A stretch of 35,534 bases of DNA from Nitrobacter sp. 62-13 (GCF_001896955.1 NZ_MKRN01000052.1:4791-40324); one strand, 5' to 3'. Positions 1 through 8,952 are shown, counted from the first letter of the stretch. Numbers and translations are program-made. The notes: generated by a model not told the origin, from the letters alone.

Positions 1-1
1 C

Positions 2-121
2 GTCGAACTGCGGTCGGCGACGGCGGGAGCGGGGAGCTTTACCCGCCAGTTCGATCGCATGGCCGAAGGCAACGGCCGAGCCGCCGACCAGATCATCGCC
101 GCGCGTCGGGTCGCCGCTTAG
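2..121 (+). CDS. Elongation factor G-like GTPase, C-terminal fragment (runs off the left edge)
   Basis: An open frame enters from the left edge and ends at TAG 119-121, leaving 39 residues. The tail contains GAGSFTRQFDRMAEG and ends in DQIIAARRVAA. This resembles the last part of domain V of EF-G-like translational GTPases (an 'LRSxTxGxGSFTxxFDHxAE' pattern followed by a basic end). In canonical EF-G this domain contacts the ribosomal A site. The shorter EF-G-like paralogues of alphaproteobacteria share this ending, so the paralogue is more likely than the essential fusA product, which normally sits in the str operon. The GTPase domain is outside the window, so neither function nor start can be checked. 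An inverted repeat begins about 25 bp after the stop. Confidence 0.6.
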   Translation, partial: VELRSATAGAGSFTRQFDRMAEGNGRAADQIIAARRVAA

Positions 122-145
122 GCATTCGCTCTCGATCGATAACTT

Positions 146-194
146 GCGCGTATTCCGCTTGCAAAACCGGTCTCCGCTTTTGCGCAATACGCGC
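146..194. repeat. Nested inverted repeat downstream of the EF-G-like gene
   Basis: GCGCGTATT at 146-154 pairs exactly with AATACGCGC at 186-194. Inside this, GCAAAA (161-166) pairs with TTTTGC (178-183), with CGG/CCG closing the loop. It begins 25 bp after the stop of the upstream gene, so it could end or protect that transcript, but no T-tract follows. The nested form resembles the dispersed intergenic palindromes of Bradyrhizobium-type genomes. Confidence 0.5.
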
Positions 195-260
195 CAAGGG
201 TCGGAGATCTTGCGCGCCTGATCGTCGGAGACCTCGGCTGGCCGCTGGGGTGTGGCAAAA

Positions 261-287
261 TACAATGATGTATTTTACATCATTGTA
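261..287. promoter_or_regulatory. Perfect 12-bp inverted repeat, candidate operator for the SulP gene
   Basis: TACAATGATGTA (261-272) and TACATCATTGTA (276-287) are exact reverse complements separated by TTT. The site is AT-rich in a GC-rich genome, lacks a G+C stem or T-tract, and overlaps the -35 hexamer of the adjacent promoter. That geometry suits a dimeric repressor rather than a terminator. No regulator gene is adjacent in the window, so the binding protein is unknown. Confidence 0.6.
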
Positions 288-311
288 ATCGTGTCAGACA
301 TCATTTATAAT
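283..311 (+). promoter_or_regulatory. Near-consensus sigma-70 promoter upstream of the SulP gene
   Basis: TTGTAA (283-288) and TATAAT (306-311) are separated by exactly 17 bp. The -10 is a perfect consensus, uncommon in this GC-rich chromosome. Transcription would start near 318, leaving a leader of about 265 nt before the SulP start. The -35 lies inside the right arm of the inverted repeat at 261-287. Confidence 0.6.
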
Positions 312-582
312 ATCTAAAATCTTGATATCTAGCGTTGATCACATCCTTTCAGATGCGGGCAGCGCACGCTCCTGCGCATTGAGCAGAAACGCTCGCCGCG
401 CTGGCGGGTGTCCTTGCCGATCATCCAGCGGATGGAGGCGAGCGAGGGCGAACACGCGCGCGGCGACGATGGCAACGGCGTGCGCCTGAAACAGCCGGAC
501 CTCCGCGCGGTTCCGGCCGCTGATACGGTCACCGAATCGCACGTACCGGCGACCCGCGCGCGATGCGAGGACTGTGTACGGG
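312..582. other. Long leader region without a supported gene
   Basis: About 270 bp lie between the promoter and the SulP start. Minus-strand frames are open here but their translations are arginine-rich, match no family I recognise and lack a clear ribosome-binding site. I read this as untranslated leader or decayed sequence. Confidence 0.4.
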
Positions 583-2334
583 ATGAGCATTGCCGAGGGA
601 CGACCCCAACCAATTCGCCAGCCGACTTTCGCAGAACTGTTCACGCCGAAACTCCTCACCGTGTTGCGCGAGGGTTACCGCGGCGCCGACTTCCGGGCCG
701 ATGTCGTCGCCGGACTCACATTGGCGATCGTGGCGCTGCCGCTTTCGATGGCCATTGCCATCGCTTCCGGCGTCACGCCGGATCGCGGCCTGACCACCGC
801 GATCGTAGGGGGATTTTTTGTTTCGCTGCTCGGGGGCAGCCGGTTTCAGGTCGGCGGTCCCGCCGGCGCGTTCATCGTGCTGGTGGCGCTGACGGTCGAG
901 CGTCACGGCATCGACGGCGTCATCCTCGCGACATTGATAGCGGGTGGGTTGCTGATCGCCGCCGGGCTGATGCGGCTTGGCACCTACATCAAGTTCATTC
1001 CCTATCCGGTTACGGTGGGGTTCACCGCCGGCATCGGCGTCATCATCTTTGTCAGTCAGATCAAGGACCTCTTTGGAATCACGCTGGCGCAGGAGCCGAG
1101 CCGGCTTATTCCGAAACTCGCGGCGCTGGCGCGGGCCGCCGATACCGTCAGCATGTCCACGATCATGGTCAGCATTATCGCTCTCGTCATCATCGTGGGC
1201 CTGAACAGGCTGCGGCCGACTTGGCCCGGCATGTTGATCGCGATCGTGGTCGCCGCCGGCGCCGCATGGGCGCTGTCGTTGCCGGTGGAGACGATCGGCT
1301 CGCGCTTCGGCGGAATTCCGCGCGAACTCCCGTGGCCGGTGTGGCCGACATTCTCGCTCGATAAAGTGCAGGCGGTGTTTCCCGACGCCGTAGCTTTCGC
1401 GCTGCTCGGATCGATCGAGTCGCTGTTGTCCGCGGTGGTGGCGGACGGCATGACCGGACGGCGGCATCGTTCGAATTGCGAATTGACGGCGCAGGGCGTC
1501 GCCAATGTCGCTTCCGCGCTGTTCGGCGGTATCTGTGTTACCGGATTGATCGCGCGGACCGCAACCAACATCCGCGCCGGCGCTCGCGGCCCTGTCGCGG
1601 GAATGCTGCATTCGGCATTCCTGCTGCTGTTCATGCTGATTGCGGCGCCGCTGGCGAGCTATATTCCGCTTGCAGCGCTTGCCGCGGTGCTGGCGGTTGT
1701 TGCCTGGAACATGGTCGAAAAGCGCGAATTCGTGACCCTGATCCGTGCATCGCGGGGTGATGCGGTCGTGCTGCTCGCCACCTTCCTGCTGACCATCTTC
1801 CGGGATCTTACCGAAGGCATTCTGGTCGGATTCGCGCTCGGTGCGGTGCTGTTCATCAACCGGATGGCGCAGACCACCGGCGTTGAAGCCGACATTCCGC
1901 TGGTGGCCGAGGACAAGGCCGACGACGCCAACGGCGATCGTCAGCCCTACGATGCCGCGCTGGTGGCTGATCCGGACGTCGTCATATACCGCATCACCGG
2001 GGCATTTTTCTTTGGTGCGGCGTCCGAGGTAGGGTCGGTGCTCGATGCGATCATGGAGCGACAAAAAGCGTTCGTCGTGGATTTCGCCGCGGTTCCGTTC
2101 CTCGACTCCACAGCAGCGAATGCCATCAGCCGGATCGCCGCCAAGGCGCAGAGGCAGGGAATCCCGTTTTTCGTCACCGGCGCGTCGACGGCGGTGCGCC
2201 GGGCGCTCCTGACTCACGGAGTGAGGCCACCGCGCGCGAAATTCCGGGAGACCATCGCGCGAGCCGTCGCCGACATCAAGGCGTCCCGCCATGCGCCGCC
2301 CGTCGCGGCGAAGGAAGCGCAACCAGTGCCATGA
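583..2334 (+). CDS. SulP family inorganic anion transporter with C-terminal STAS domain
   Basis: This inner-membrane transporter belongs to the SulP/SLC26 family, which moves sulfate, bicarbonate or other anions, usually with H+ or Na+. The N-terminal three quarters are hydrophobic. Near the start is the family signature AGLTLAIVALPLSMAIAIAS followed by a GGSRFQVGGPAGAFIV segment. The last ~110 residues form a STAS domain (from DPDVVIYRI, with VVDFAAVPFLDSTAANAI at its core), a cytosolic regulatory module. About 583 residues is normal length. I chose ATG 583 because GAGGA (567-571) sits 11 bp upstream; an in-frame GTG at 574 is too close to that site. No carbonic anhydrase is adjacent, so sulfate versus bicarbonate cannot be decided. 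A strong promoter with an embedded inverted repeat lies upstream, suggesting repressor control. Confidence 0.9.
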   Translation: MSIAEGRPQPIRQPTFAELFTPKLLTVLREGYRGADFRADVVAGLTLAIVALPLSMAIAIASGVTPDRGLTTAIVGGFFVSLLGGSRFQVGGPAGAFIVLVALTVERHGIDGVILATLIAGGLLIAAGLMRLGTYIKFIPYPVTVGFTAGIGVIIFVSQIKDLFGITLAQEPSRLIPKLAALARAADTVSMSTIMVSIIALVIIVGLNRLRPTWPGMLIAIVVAAGAAWALSLPVETIGSRFGGIPRELPWPVWPTFSLDKVQAVFPDAVAFALLGSIESLLSAVVADGMTGRRHRSNCELTAQGVANVASALFGGICVTGLIARTATNIRAGARGPVAGMLHSAFLLLFMLIAAPLASYIPLAALAAVLAVVAWNMVEKREFVTLIRASRGDAVVLLATFLLTIFRDLTEGILVGFALGAVLFINRMAQTTGVEADIPLVAEDKADDANGDRQPYDAALVADPDVVIYRITGAFFFGAASEVGSVLDAIMERQKAFVVDFAAVPFLDSTAANAISRIAAKAQRQGIPFFVTGASTAVRRALLTHGVRPPRAKFRETIARAVADIKASRHAPPVAAKEAQPVP

Positions 2335-2468
2335 ACCGCTCCAAACCACTTGCGGTCGCTCTGCCGTAGCCGATTGTGGGCTTATGGCATTGACAGCGGC
2401 CGCGCCTTGCATGATCTCATCCGATCGCGCCGCCTGATTGTCGGGCGTGCCACGCGACGGGACCAGCC

Positions 2469-3320
2469 ATGTCAGCCGAGAGTAGAGTCGCTGCCGCCTG
2501 CCTGATCGGATGGCCTGCGGCGCATTCGCGCTCGCCCTTGATCCATCATTACTGGCTGCGCCTGTACGGCATCGATGGCGGCTATAGCATCGAGGCGATT
2601 CCGCCCGAGGGTCTCGCCGAATTCGTCATGCATCTGTCGATGCACGGCTTCGTCGGCGCCAACGTCACGATCCCGCACAAGGAACGGGCGCTGCAACTGA
2701 CCCTACCCGATGCGCGTGCTGCGGCAGTCGGCGCCGCCAACACGCTCTATTATGAAGGCGAGACTTTGCGATCCACCAATACCGACGTCGAGGGTTTCAT
2801 CGGCAATCTGGATGCCGCCGCGCCGGGTTGGGATCGCACCGAGGATGCGCTGGTGCTTGGCGCCGGCGGATCGTCGCGCGCCGTGGTGTTTGGGCTGATC
2901 GAACGCGGGATCAAGCGCATCCATCTCGCCAACCGCACCATGGATAGAGCACAGGCCCTCGCCGATCAATTCGGCGGAGCCGTCGTGCCGTTGACCTGGA
3001 GCAGGCTGGGCGAGGTGCTGCCGCGCGTTGGGCTGCTCGTGAATACCACCTCGCTCGGCATGGCGGGGCAGCCTCCGCTGAATGTCGAACTACCGCTGCT
3101 GCCACCGGACGCGGTGGTCGCCGACCTGGTCTATGTTCCGCTGGAAACGCCGCTGCTCGCGGCGGCGAAGGTGCGCGGTCTCAGGACCGCCGACGGTCTC
3201 GGAATGCTGCTGCATCAGGCGGTGCGCGGATTTGAACTGTGGTTCGGGCGGCGTCCGGTGGTGACGCCGGAATTGCGCGCTCTGGTCGAGGCCGATCTCT
3301 GCCCTCATTCGGCGACTTGA
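2469..3320 (+). CDS. aroE: Shikimate dehydrogenase (NADP+)
   Basis: It reduces 3-dehydroshikimate to shikimate, the fourth step of the shikimate pathway, in the cytosol. The 283 residues match the normal length. Visible motifs are SRSPLIH at 20-26 (substrate binding), NVTIPHK at 65-71 with catalytic Lys71, NTDVEGF at 104-110 with catalytic Asp106, the dinucleotide loop GAGGSSRAV at 131-139, an NRT cofactor patch, VNTTSLGM and a late Gln in LLHQAV. All key residues are present, so it should be active and belongs with AroE rather than a degenerate paralogue. The start has ACGGGA about 8 bp upstream. A TTGACA hexamer at 2390-2395 could be a -35, but the matching -10 is poor. Neighbours are unrelated in pathway. 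Confidence 0.95.
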   Translation: MSAESRVAAACLIGWPAAHSRSPLIHHYWLRLYGIDGGYSIEAIPPEGLAEFVMHLSMHGFVGANVTIPHKERALQLTLPDARAAAVGAANTLYYEGETLRSTNTDVEGFIGNLDAAAPGWDRTEDALVLGAGGSSRAVVFGLIERGIKRIHLANRTMDRAQALADQFGGAVVPLTWSRLGEVLPRVGLLVNTTSLGMAGQPPLNVELPLLPPDAVVADLVYVPLETPLLAAAKVRGLRTADGLGMLLHQAVRGFELWFGRRPVVTPELRALVEADLCPHSAT

Positions 3321-3335
3321 GTTTCGCGCCCGGAT

Positions 3336-3352
3336 TTTTTAACCGTTCTAAT
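3336..3352. promoter_or_regulatory. Candidate Irr box (iron control element) upstream of feoAB
   Basis: TTTTTAACCGTTCTAAT matches the Irr/ICE palindrome as I recall it (TTTAGAA-N3-TTCTAAA) at 11 of 14 defined positions. The right arm TTCTAA is complete; the left arm is degenerate. It lies 16 bp after the aroE stop and about 80 bp upstream of feoA, where an iron-dependent regulator would be expected. Confidence 0.35.
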
Positions 3353-3434
3353 CTGGCGGCCAATCAACGCTCTTTGTCTTGACCCCCATGAAAGCATGAT
3401 CCAGTTGGTAGAGTGTCATCCTGAAGCGACCATT

Positions 3435-3752
3435 ATGTCCGATTTTGAAACCAGTACCCCTGACCCCGCGGAAACCACGCCGCTGGGCCTTGCCCAACGC
3501 GGCTTTAGCGGCCGGGTCAGTGCGATCATGGTCGACGGCGATCATCTTGGGGTGTCGGCGATGGAAATCGAGCGGCGTCTGCTCGAACTTGGAATCGTCG
3601 AAGGCGTGTCGGTGCAGATTCTGCATGAGGGGCCGATCGGCCGGGATCCGATTGCGGTCCGCGTCAACGGCACGACGATCGCGTTGCGCCGGCGTGAAGC
3701 CATGGCGGTGATGGTCGGTGCTCACGACCGGGCAGCGAAATCGACCGCATGA
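3435..3752 (+). CDS. feoA: FeoA, ferrous iron transport accessory protein
   Basis: A small cytosolic SH3-like protein needed with FeoB for Fe(II) uptake. From ATG 3435 it has 105 residues, slightly longer than usual because of an acidic, proline-containing N-terminus. The conserved core includes GFSGRVSAIM, ERRLLELGIVEGV, IAVRVNGTTIALRRREA and a final MAVMV strand, the typical FeoA order. An upstream in-frame ATG at 3396 would add 13 residues with no family resemblance, so I prefer 3435, although neither start has a strong ribosome-binding site. Its stop overlaps the feoB start as ATGA (3749-3752), so translation of the two is probably coupled. A possible Irr box at 3336-3352 suggests iron control. 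Confidence 0.88.
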   Translation: MSDFETSTPDPAETTPLGLAQRGFSGRVSAIMVDGDHLGVSAMEIERRLLELGIVEGVSVQILHEGPIGRDPIAVRVNGTTIALRRREAMAVMVGAHDRAAKSTA

Positions 3753-5629
3753 CCGTTATCGACACGAACGATTGGCGAATCGCCCTGATTGGAACGCCGA
3801 ACAGCGGCAAGACCGCCTTGTTCAATGCGCTCACCGGCAGCCGGCAACGGGTAGCGAACTACGCCGGCGTCACGGTGGAAAGAAAGTCCGGGTTTTTGCA
3901 AACCGCATCCGGCCACCGGGTCAACCTGATCGACCTGCCGGGAACCTATTCCTTGCGGGGCCGCAGCCCGGACGAGGAAATCGCCCGCGACGTCATTCTC
4001 GGCAAGCTCGCGAGCGAAAGCCCGCCCGACTTCCTGCTCTGCGTGGCCGACGCCACAAATCTTCGTGTGGCGTTGCGTCTCGTGATCGAATTGAAGCGCG
4101 TGCACCGGCCGATGCTGCTGGTGTTGAACATGATCGACATCGCGCGGCGGCGAGGGGTCGATATCCATCTCGACAAGCTCTCCGCCGAACTCGGTGTACC
4201 GGTGGTGACCTCCACCGCCGTGCGGCGCGGCGGCATCGACGATCTGCTGCGGCATATCGACGGGATTGCCGGCAAGCCCGTCGAAGCCATTGTCGCAAGC
4301 GATTGGACGACGCCGGCTGTATCCGATTTGCGGACGGCGCAGCGCGAGGCCGATCGCGTGATCCGCGCCTCGGTCAGCGAGCCGACAAAGCCCGATACGT
4401 GGACCACGCGCGTTGACTCGGTGCTGCTGCATCCCGTGTGGGGCATGATCGCACTGCTGCTGCTGCTGTTCGTGATGTTTCAGGCGGTGTTCGCCTGGGC
4501 TGAACCGGTGATGGACCTCATCAAGGAAGGTTTCGACGTGGTCGGCGTGTACTCCGCGACCGTGCTGCCGGAAGGATTGCTGCAGAGCTTCATCCAGAAC
4601 GGCGTGATCGCAGGTGTCGGCAGCGTGATCGTGTTCCTGCCGCAGATCCTCATCCTGTTTCTGTTCATTCTGCTGCTGGAAGACCTCGGCTACATGGCGC
4701 GCGCAGCTTTCCTGATGGATCGCATCATGGGCGGCGCCGGATTGCATGGCCGCGCCTTCATTCCGTTGCTGTCGAGTTTCGCCTGCGCGATTCCGGGCAT
4801 CATGGCGACGCGGGTGATCGATAACAAGCGCGATCGGCTGACCACCATCATGGTCGCGCCGCTGATGACCTGCTCGGCGCGCATTCCTGTCTATACGCTG
4901 ATCATCGCCGCCTTCATACCGAACAGGCCGGTGTTCGGGGTGCTTGGATTGCAGGGGCTCGTGATGTTCGGGCTCTATGCGGTCGGTATCTTCAGCGCGC
5001 TCGCGGTGTCCTTCGTGGCGAACCGCTTTTTCTGGCGCGACAGCGCGACGCCGCCTTTCATGCTGGAACTGCCGGATTACAAACTGCCGCAATTGCGCAG
5101 CGTGCTGATGAATCTCTATCAGCGCGCAATGGCGTTTCTGAAGCGCGCCGGCACCACGATCTTTGCCATGATGGTCGTGATCTGGTTCCTGGCGTCGTTC
5201 CCGCGTCCGCCGGCGGGCGCCACCGAACCCGCAATCGACTTCAGTCTTGCAGCCATGATCGGCCGCTGGATCGAACCGGTTCTGGCGCCGATCGGCTTCA
5301 ACTGGCAGATCGGTGTTGCGCTGATTCCTGGGATGGCGGCGCGCGAGGTGGCGGTGGCCTCGCTCGGCACCGTCTATGCCATCGAGGGTGGCAAGGAGGC
5401 GGCCGATCAGGTCGGTCATATGCTGGCCGGACAATGGAGTCTTGCGACCGCGCTGGCGTTCCTGGCCTGGTACGTCTTCGCCCCCCAATGCGCCTCGACG
5501 CTGGCCGTCATCAAGCGCGAGACCGGCGGCTGGCGCTGGATGCTCATTACATTCTTCTACATGCTGGCGCTGGCCTATTTCGCCGCCTTCGTCACCTACC
5601 GCATCGCGCTGGCGCTTGGCTGGGGCTGA
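3749..5629 (+). CDS. feoB: FeoB, ferrous iron transporter with GTPase domain
   Basis: Inner-membrane Fe(II) importer. The N-terminal G domain shows G1 GTPNSGKT at 15-22, G3 DLPG at 62-65 and G4 NMID at 127-130, followed by the four-helix GDI region. The remainder is polytopic membrane, with two gate segments separated by a conserved core (YMARAAFLMDRIMGGAGLHG, then SFACAIPGIMATR, with the Cys found in many FeoB proteins). The 626 residues are on the short side compared with E. coli FeoB but usual for alphaproteobacteria. It overlaps feoA by 4 bp; no feoC follows. A repeat-derived hairpin lies between it and the convergent hydroxy-acid dehydrogenase gene. Confidence 0.95.
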   Translation: MTVIDTNDWRIALIGTPNSGKTALFNALTGSRQRVANYAGVTVERKSGFLQTASGHRVNLIDLPGTYSLRGRSPDEEIARDVILGKLASESPPDFLLCVADATNLRVALRLVIELKRVHRPMLLVLNMIDIARRRGVDIHLDKLSAELGVPVVTSTAVRRGGIDDLLRHIDGIAGKPVEAIVASDWTTPAVSDLRTAQREADRVIRASVSEPTKPDTWTTRVDSVLLHPVWGMIALLLLLFVMFQAVFAWAEPVMDLIKEGFDVVGVYSATVLPEGLLQSFIQNGVIAGVGSVIVFLPQILILFLFILLLEDLGYMARAAFLMDRIMGGAGLHGRAFIPLLSSFACAIPGIMATRVIDNKRDRLTTIMVAPLMTCSARIPVYTLIIAAFIPNRPVFGVLGLQGLVMFGLYAVGIFSALAVSFVANRFFWRDSATPPFMLELPDYKLPQLRSVLMNLYQRAMAFLKRAGTTIFAMMVVIWFLASFPRPPAGATEPAIDFSLAAMIGRWIEPVLAPIGFNWQIGVALIPGMAAREVAVASLGTVYAIEGGKEAADQVGHMLAGQWSLATALAFLAWYVFAPQCASTLAVIKRETGGWRWMLITFFYMLALAYFAAFVTYRIALALGWG

Positions 5630-5694
5630 GCGCCGATCCGTCGCGCGGTTTTGATGCGCGGCGGCGCCAGCCTCGAAAAGGAGGCGGGTCAGCT

Positions 5695-5801
5695 TTTAGA
5701 GCGTTTTCAAGCGAAGTGGCTACCGGTTCGCGTAAAGAAAACGCGTCAAATCAAAAACATAGGGCTCCGCTTCTGATTCCATCAGAAGCGGAAAGGCTCT
5801 A
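5695..5801. repeat. Dispersed palindromic intergenic element, copy 1
   Basis: It has two hairpins. GCGTTTTC (5701-5708) pairs with GAAAACGC (5737-5744). CCGCTTCTGAT (5767-5777) pairs with ATCAGAAGCGG (5781-5791) over a 3-nt loop. The AGAGCGTTTTCAAGCGAAGT opening and CTACCGGTTCGCGT middle match a repeat I recognise from Bradyrhizobium and relatives. It fills the gap between convergent feoB and lldD-like genes and may act as a bidirectional terminator. A relative lies at 19976-20045. Confidence 0.75.
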
Positions 5802-5806
5802 GGCGG

Positions 5807-6952
5807 TCAAATTGCCAGCACGCGGCGGTCGATGTCGGCGATCGTGTTGACGCCGCACAGACCCATGGTCACGCTGAGTTCATTGGCGATGATGTCGAGC
5901 GCCTTGGTGACGCCGGGGCCGCCGAACGCACCGAGGCCGTAGACGTAGGCGCGGCCGATCATGCAGGATCTTGCGCCGAGCGCGAGCGCGCGCATCACGT
6001 CCTGGCCCGATCGGATGCCACCGTCGAACATGATTTCTATTGTCGATCCGACGGCATCGACGATGCTCGGCAGCACCTCAATAGAGGATTGCGCGCCGTC
6101 AAGCTGACGGCCGCCATGATTGGAGACCACCAGCGCTTCCGCGCCGGTCTTCGCCGCTTCCTTCGCGTCCTCGACGTCGAGAATGCCCTTGAGGACGAGC
6201 TTGCCAGGCCAGACGCTGCGGATCCAGTCGACGTCTTTCCAGTTCAGCGTCGGATCGAACTGCCCGGCGACCCAGCCCGCGACTGATCCGAGATCGTCGA
6301 CACCTTTGACGTGGCCCGCGATGTTGCCGAAATTCCGGCGCTTCGCGCGCAACGTCCCGATCAGCCACGATGGCTTGCGTATGAAGTCGAGCATGTTGGA
6401 AAGGCTGAACAGTTGCGGCGGCACCGACAGGCCGTTCTTGATGTCCTGATGACGCTGGCCGAGCACCTGCAGGTCCACCGTCAGCACCAGCGCGCTGCAT
6501 TTCGCCGCCATGGCGCGCTGGATCAATTCCCGAACGAAGCCGCGATCCTTCATGACGTAGAGCTGAAACCAGAACGGCTTCTCGACGCTTTCCGCCACGT
6601 CCTCGATCGAATTGATCGACATCGTGCTCAACGTATACGGAATGCCCGCGGCCTGGGCGGCGCGGCAGGCATGGATCTCGCCGTCGCTATATTGCATGCC
6701 GGTCGAGCCCACCGGCGCCAGGATCAGCGGCAGGCTTGCCTTTTCGCCAAGGATCGTGGTCGCGAAATCGCGCCTGGAAATATCGACCAGGATCCGCTGG
6801 CGAAACTTGATGGCCTGCAGATCGTCCCGGTTCGCTCGATATGTTTGTTCGGAATAGGAGCCGCAATCGACATAGTCGAAGAATGCCTTTGGCACGCGGC
6901 GCCTGTGGACCTCACGCAAATCCTCGATACAGGTGATGCGATGCATTGGCAT
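5807..6952 (-). CDS. lldD: FMN-dependent alpha-hydroxy-acid dehydrogenase (L-lactate dehydrogenase-like)
   Basis: A TIM-barrel flavoenzyme that oxidises an L-2-hydroxy acid, probably L-lactate, to the 2-oxo acid. From ATG at 6952 it has 381 residues, typical of LldD. Residues visible: Tyr27 in FFDYVDCGSYSEQTY, the FMN segment LAPVGSTGMQ (79-87), Gln130 and Tyr132 in WFQLYVMKDRG, Lys255 in LVLKGIL, and the catalytic His279/Arg282 in SNHGGRQLDG, then FDGGIRSGQDV for phosphate binding. An upstream TTG would add 12 residues with no family match. No lactate permease or LldR-type regulator is adjacent, so glycolate or mandelate as substrate is not excluded; the family is certain, the substrate is not. 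Confidence 0.85.
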   Translation of the reverse strand: MPMHRITCIEDLREVHRRRVPKAFFDYVDCGSYSEQTYRANRDDLQAIKFRQRILVDISRRDFATTILGEKASLPLILAPVGSTGMQYSDGEIHACRAAQAAGIPYTLSTMSINSIEDVAESVEKPFWFQLYVMKDRGFVRELIQRAMAAKCSALVLTVDLQVLGQRHQDIKNGLSVPPQLFSLSNMLDFIRKPSWLIGTLRAKRRNFGNIAGHVKGVDDLGSVAGWVAGQFDPTLNWKDVDWIRSVWPGKLVLKGILDVEDAKEAAKTGAEALVVSNHGGRQLDGAQSSIEVLPSIVDAVGSTIEIMFDGGIRSGQDVMRALALGARSCMIGRAYVYGLGAFGGPGVTKALDIIANELSVTMGLCGVNTIADIDRRVLAI

Positions 6953-7076
6953 GTCCGGCTGGTCATGTATTCGCTGCGCGCAACGCAAGCTCGATGCTGT
7001 TCATCGGCGCGGGCGCCGATTGGGCGCGGCCGTCAGACCCTGGAAAATCACCTAGCATTGGATGGTGGGTCCGTAA

Positions 7077-7319
<243 letters not shown>

Positions 7320-7544
7320 AACGCGCGGGCGGTGGGATCGCACCTCGCCATTGAGGATTAATGCATCTTTTCCAGGGGAAACCGTGATTTTTGTCGCGAT
7401 ATGGCGGTAACGATTCATTATATTTTTTGAAGTCGTTTTAGCTATCTGGGCGTTATAAGCGGCTTCGCGCTATGCTTGTCGTCCAACGATTCGGCGGACC
7501 AGCTTCAAGGCGGCGTGCGGTTTGAGGCCGTCGTGGGGGGTAGG

Positions 7545-8891
7545 ATGAGCCGCAAGTATTTTGGAACCGACGGCATTCGTGGCCGTGCCAACGGCCTGAT
7601 CACGCCGGAATTGGCGATGAAGGTCGGGCAGGCGGCCGGGCTGGTGTTCCAGCGTGGCGAGTACCGCCACCGCGTCGTGATAGGAAAAGATACCCGGCTG
7701 TCCGGCTACATGATCGAGTACGCGCTCGTTGCGGGTTTCACCTCGGTCGGGATGGACGTGCTGCTGCTCGGCCCGATGCCGACCCCCGCCGTCGCCATGC
7801 TCACCAAGTCGATGCGCGCCGATCTCGGCGTCATGATCTCCGCCTCCCACAATCTATTCGAGGATAACGGGATCAAGATGTTCGGACCTCGGGGCTTCAA
7901 GCTGTCCGACGAGGTCGAAAAACGGATCGAGCAATTGCTCGACGAAAATCTCGACAGGAAACTGGCGGAGAGTACAAGCCTTGGCCGGGCTCGTCGCATC
8001 GACGGCGTGCATGATCGCTACATCGAATTTGCCAAACGCACACTGCCGCGCGAACTCAGCCTCGACGGGTTGCGGGTGGTGATCGATTGCGCCAACGGCG
8101 CCGCCTACAAGGTCGTGCCGGAGGCGTTGTGGGAACTGGGCGCGGACGTCATTCCGATCGGTGTCGAGCCCGACGGCTTCAACATCAACAAGGAATGCGG
8201 CTCCACCGCGCCGGAGGCGCTGTGCCGCAAGGTTCGCGAGATGCGCGGCGATATCGGCATTGCGCTCGATGGCGACGCCGATCGGGTCATCATCGTCGAT
8301 GAGCGCGGCCATGTGGTCGATGGCGATCAGCTTCTCGCCGTGATCGCGCAGAGCTGGAAGGAAGACGGTCGGCTGACCAAACCCGGGATCGTGGCTACCG
8401 TGATGTCGAATCTCGGTCTCGAGCGGTTCCTTGAGGGACATGATTTGTCGCTGGTGCGGACGCCGGTTGGCGACCGTTACGTGCTCGAGCAGATGCTGAA
8501 GCACGGCTACAATCTCGGCGGCGAGCAATCGGGCCATATCATCCTGTCGGATTATGCGACCACCGGAGACGGCTTTGTGTCGGCGCTTCAGGTGCTCGCC
8601 GTGGTGCAGAAGCTTGGCCGCCCGGTCTCCGAGGTCTGCCACAAGTTCGAGCCGCTGCCGCAGATCCTGAAGAACTTCCGCTATCGCAGCGGCAAGCCAT
8701 TGGATCGTGCCGAGGTCAAGTCGGCGATTACCGCGGGCGAGAAGCGCCTCAACGGCCACGGCCGTCTGCTGGTTCGTTCGTCCGGAACCGAGCCGGTGAT
8801 CCGCGTGATGGGTGAGGGCGACGACCGTATTCTGGTCGAGGAAGTCGTAGACACGATCGTTTCAGCGCTTGGCGGTCCGGCAGCGGCGTGA
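7545..8891 (+). CDS. glmM: Phosphoglucosamine mutase
   Basis: It converts glucosamine-6-phosphate to glucosamine-1-phosphate for UDP-GlcNAc, and so for peptidoglycan and lipid A. The 448 residues match the family. Motifs: [10 protein letters not shown] at 4-13, the phosphoserine loop MISASHN at 97-103 with catalytic Ser101, the metal loop DGDADR at 242-247, GGEQSGH for sugar recognition, and the phosphate-binding [12 protein letters not shown] near the C-terminus. All are intact. ATG 7545 gives the family N-terminus; an upstream in-frame TTG would add 23 unrelated residues. In many Rhizobiales glmM follows folP or ftsH; here a stress-type small gene precedes it, so it likely has its own promoter in the 225-bp AT-richer gap. 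Confidence 0.96.
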   Translation: MSRKYFGTDGIRGRANGLITPELAMKVGQAAGLVFQRGEYRHRVVIGKDTRLSGYMIEYALVAGFTSVGMDVLLLGPMPTPAVAMLTKSMRADLGVMISASHNLFEDNGIKMFGPRGFKLSDEVEKRIEQLLDENLDRKLAESTSLGRARRIDGVHDRYIEFAKRTLPRELSLDGLRVVIDCANGAAYKVVPEALWELGADVIPIGVEPDGFNINKECGSTAPEALCRKVREMRGDIGIALDGDADRVIIVDERGHVVDGDQLLAVIAQSWKEDGRLTKPGIVATVMSNLGLERFLEGHDLSLVRTPVGDRYVLEQMLKHGYNLGGEQSGHIILSDYATTGDGFVSALQVLAVVQKLGRPVSEVCHKFEPLPQILKNFRYRSGKPLDRAEVKSAITAGEKRLNGHGRLLVRSSGTEPVIRVMGEGDDRILVEEVVDTIVSALGGPAAA

Positions 8892-8952
8892 ACCCGTCGA
8901 TAGTCTTAGTCGCTGTTCCGACCCCGCGAGCACTTGCCGGTGCATCCCTGCT

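Noticed and set aside
339-659. Minus-strand 106-residue frame overlapping the SulP leader and start
   Set aside because: Arginine-rich translation without family resemblance, overlaps the SulP N-terminus, and no ribosome-binding site.
529-2412. Very long minus-strand frame across the SulP gene
   Set aside because: High GC gives long antisense frames; its translation is Arg/His/Asp-rich and the plus strand encodes a clear SulP protein.
3722-5488. 588-residue minus-strand frame across feoB
   Set aside because: Antisense shadow of feoB: His/Arg/Gln-rich with no domain pattern.
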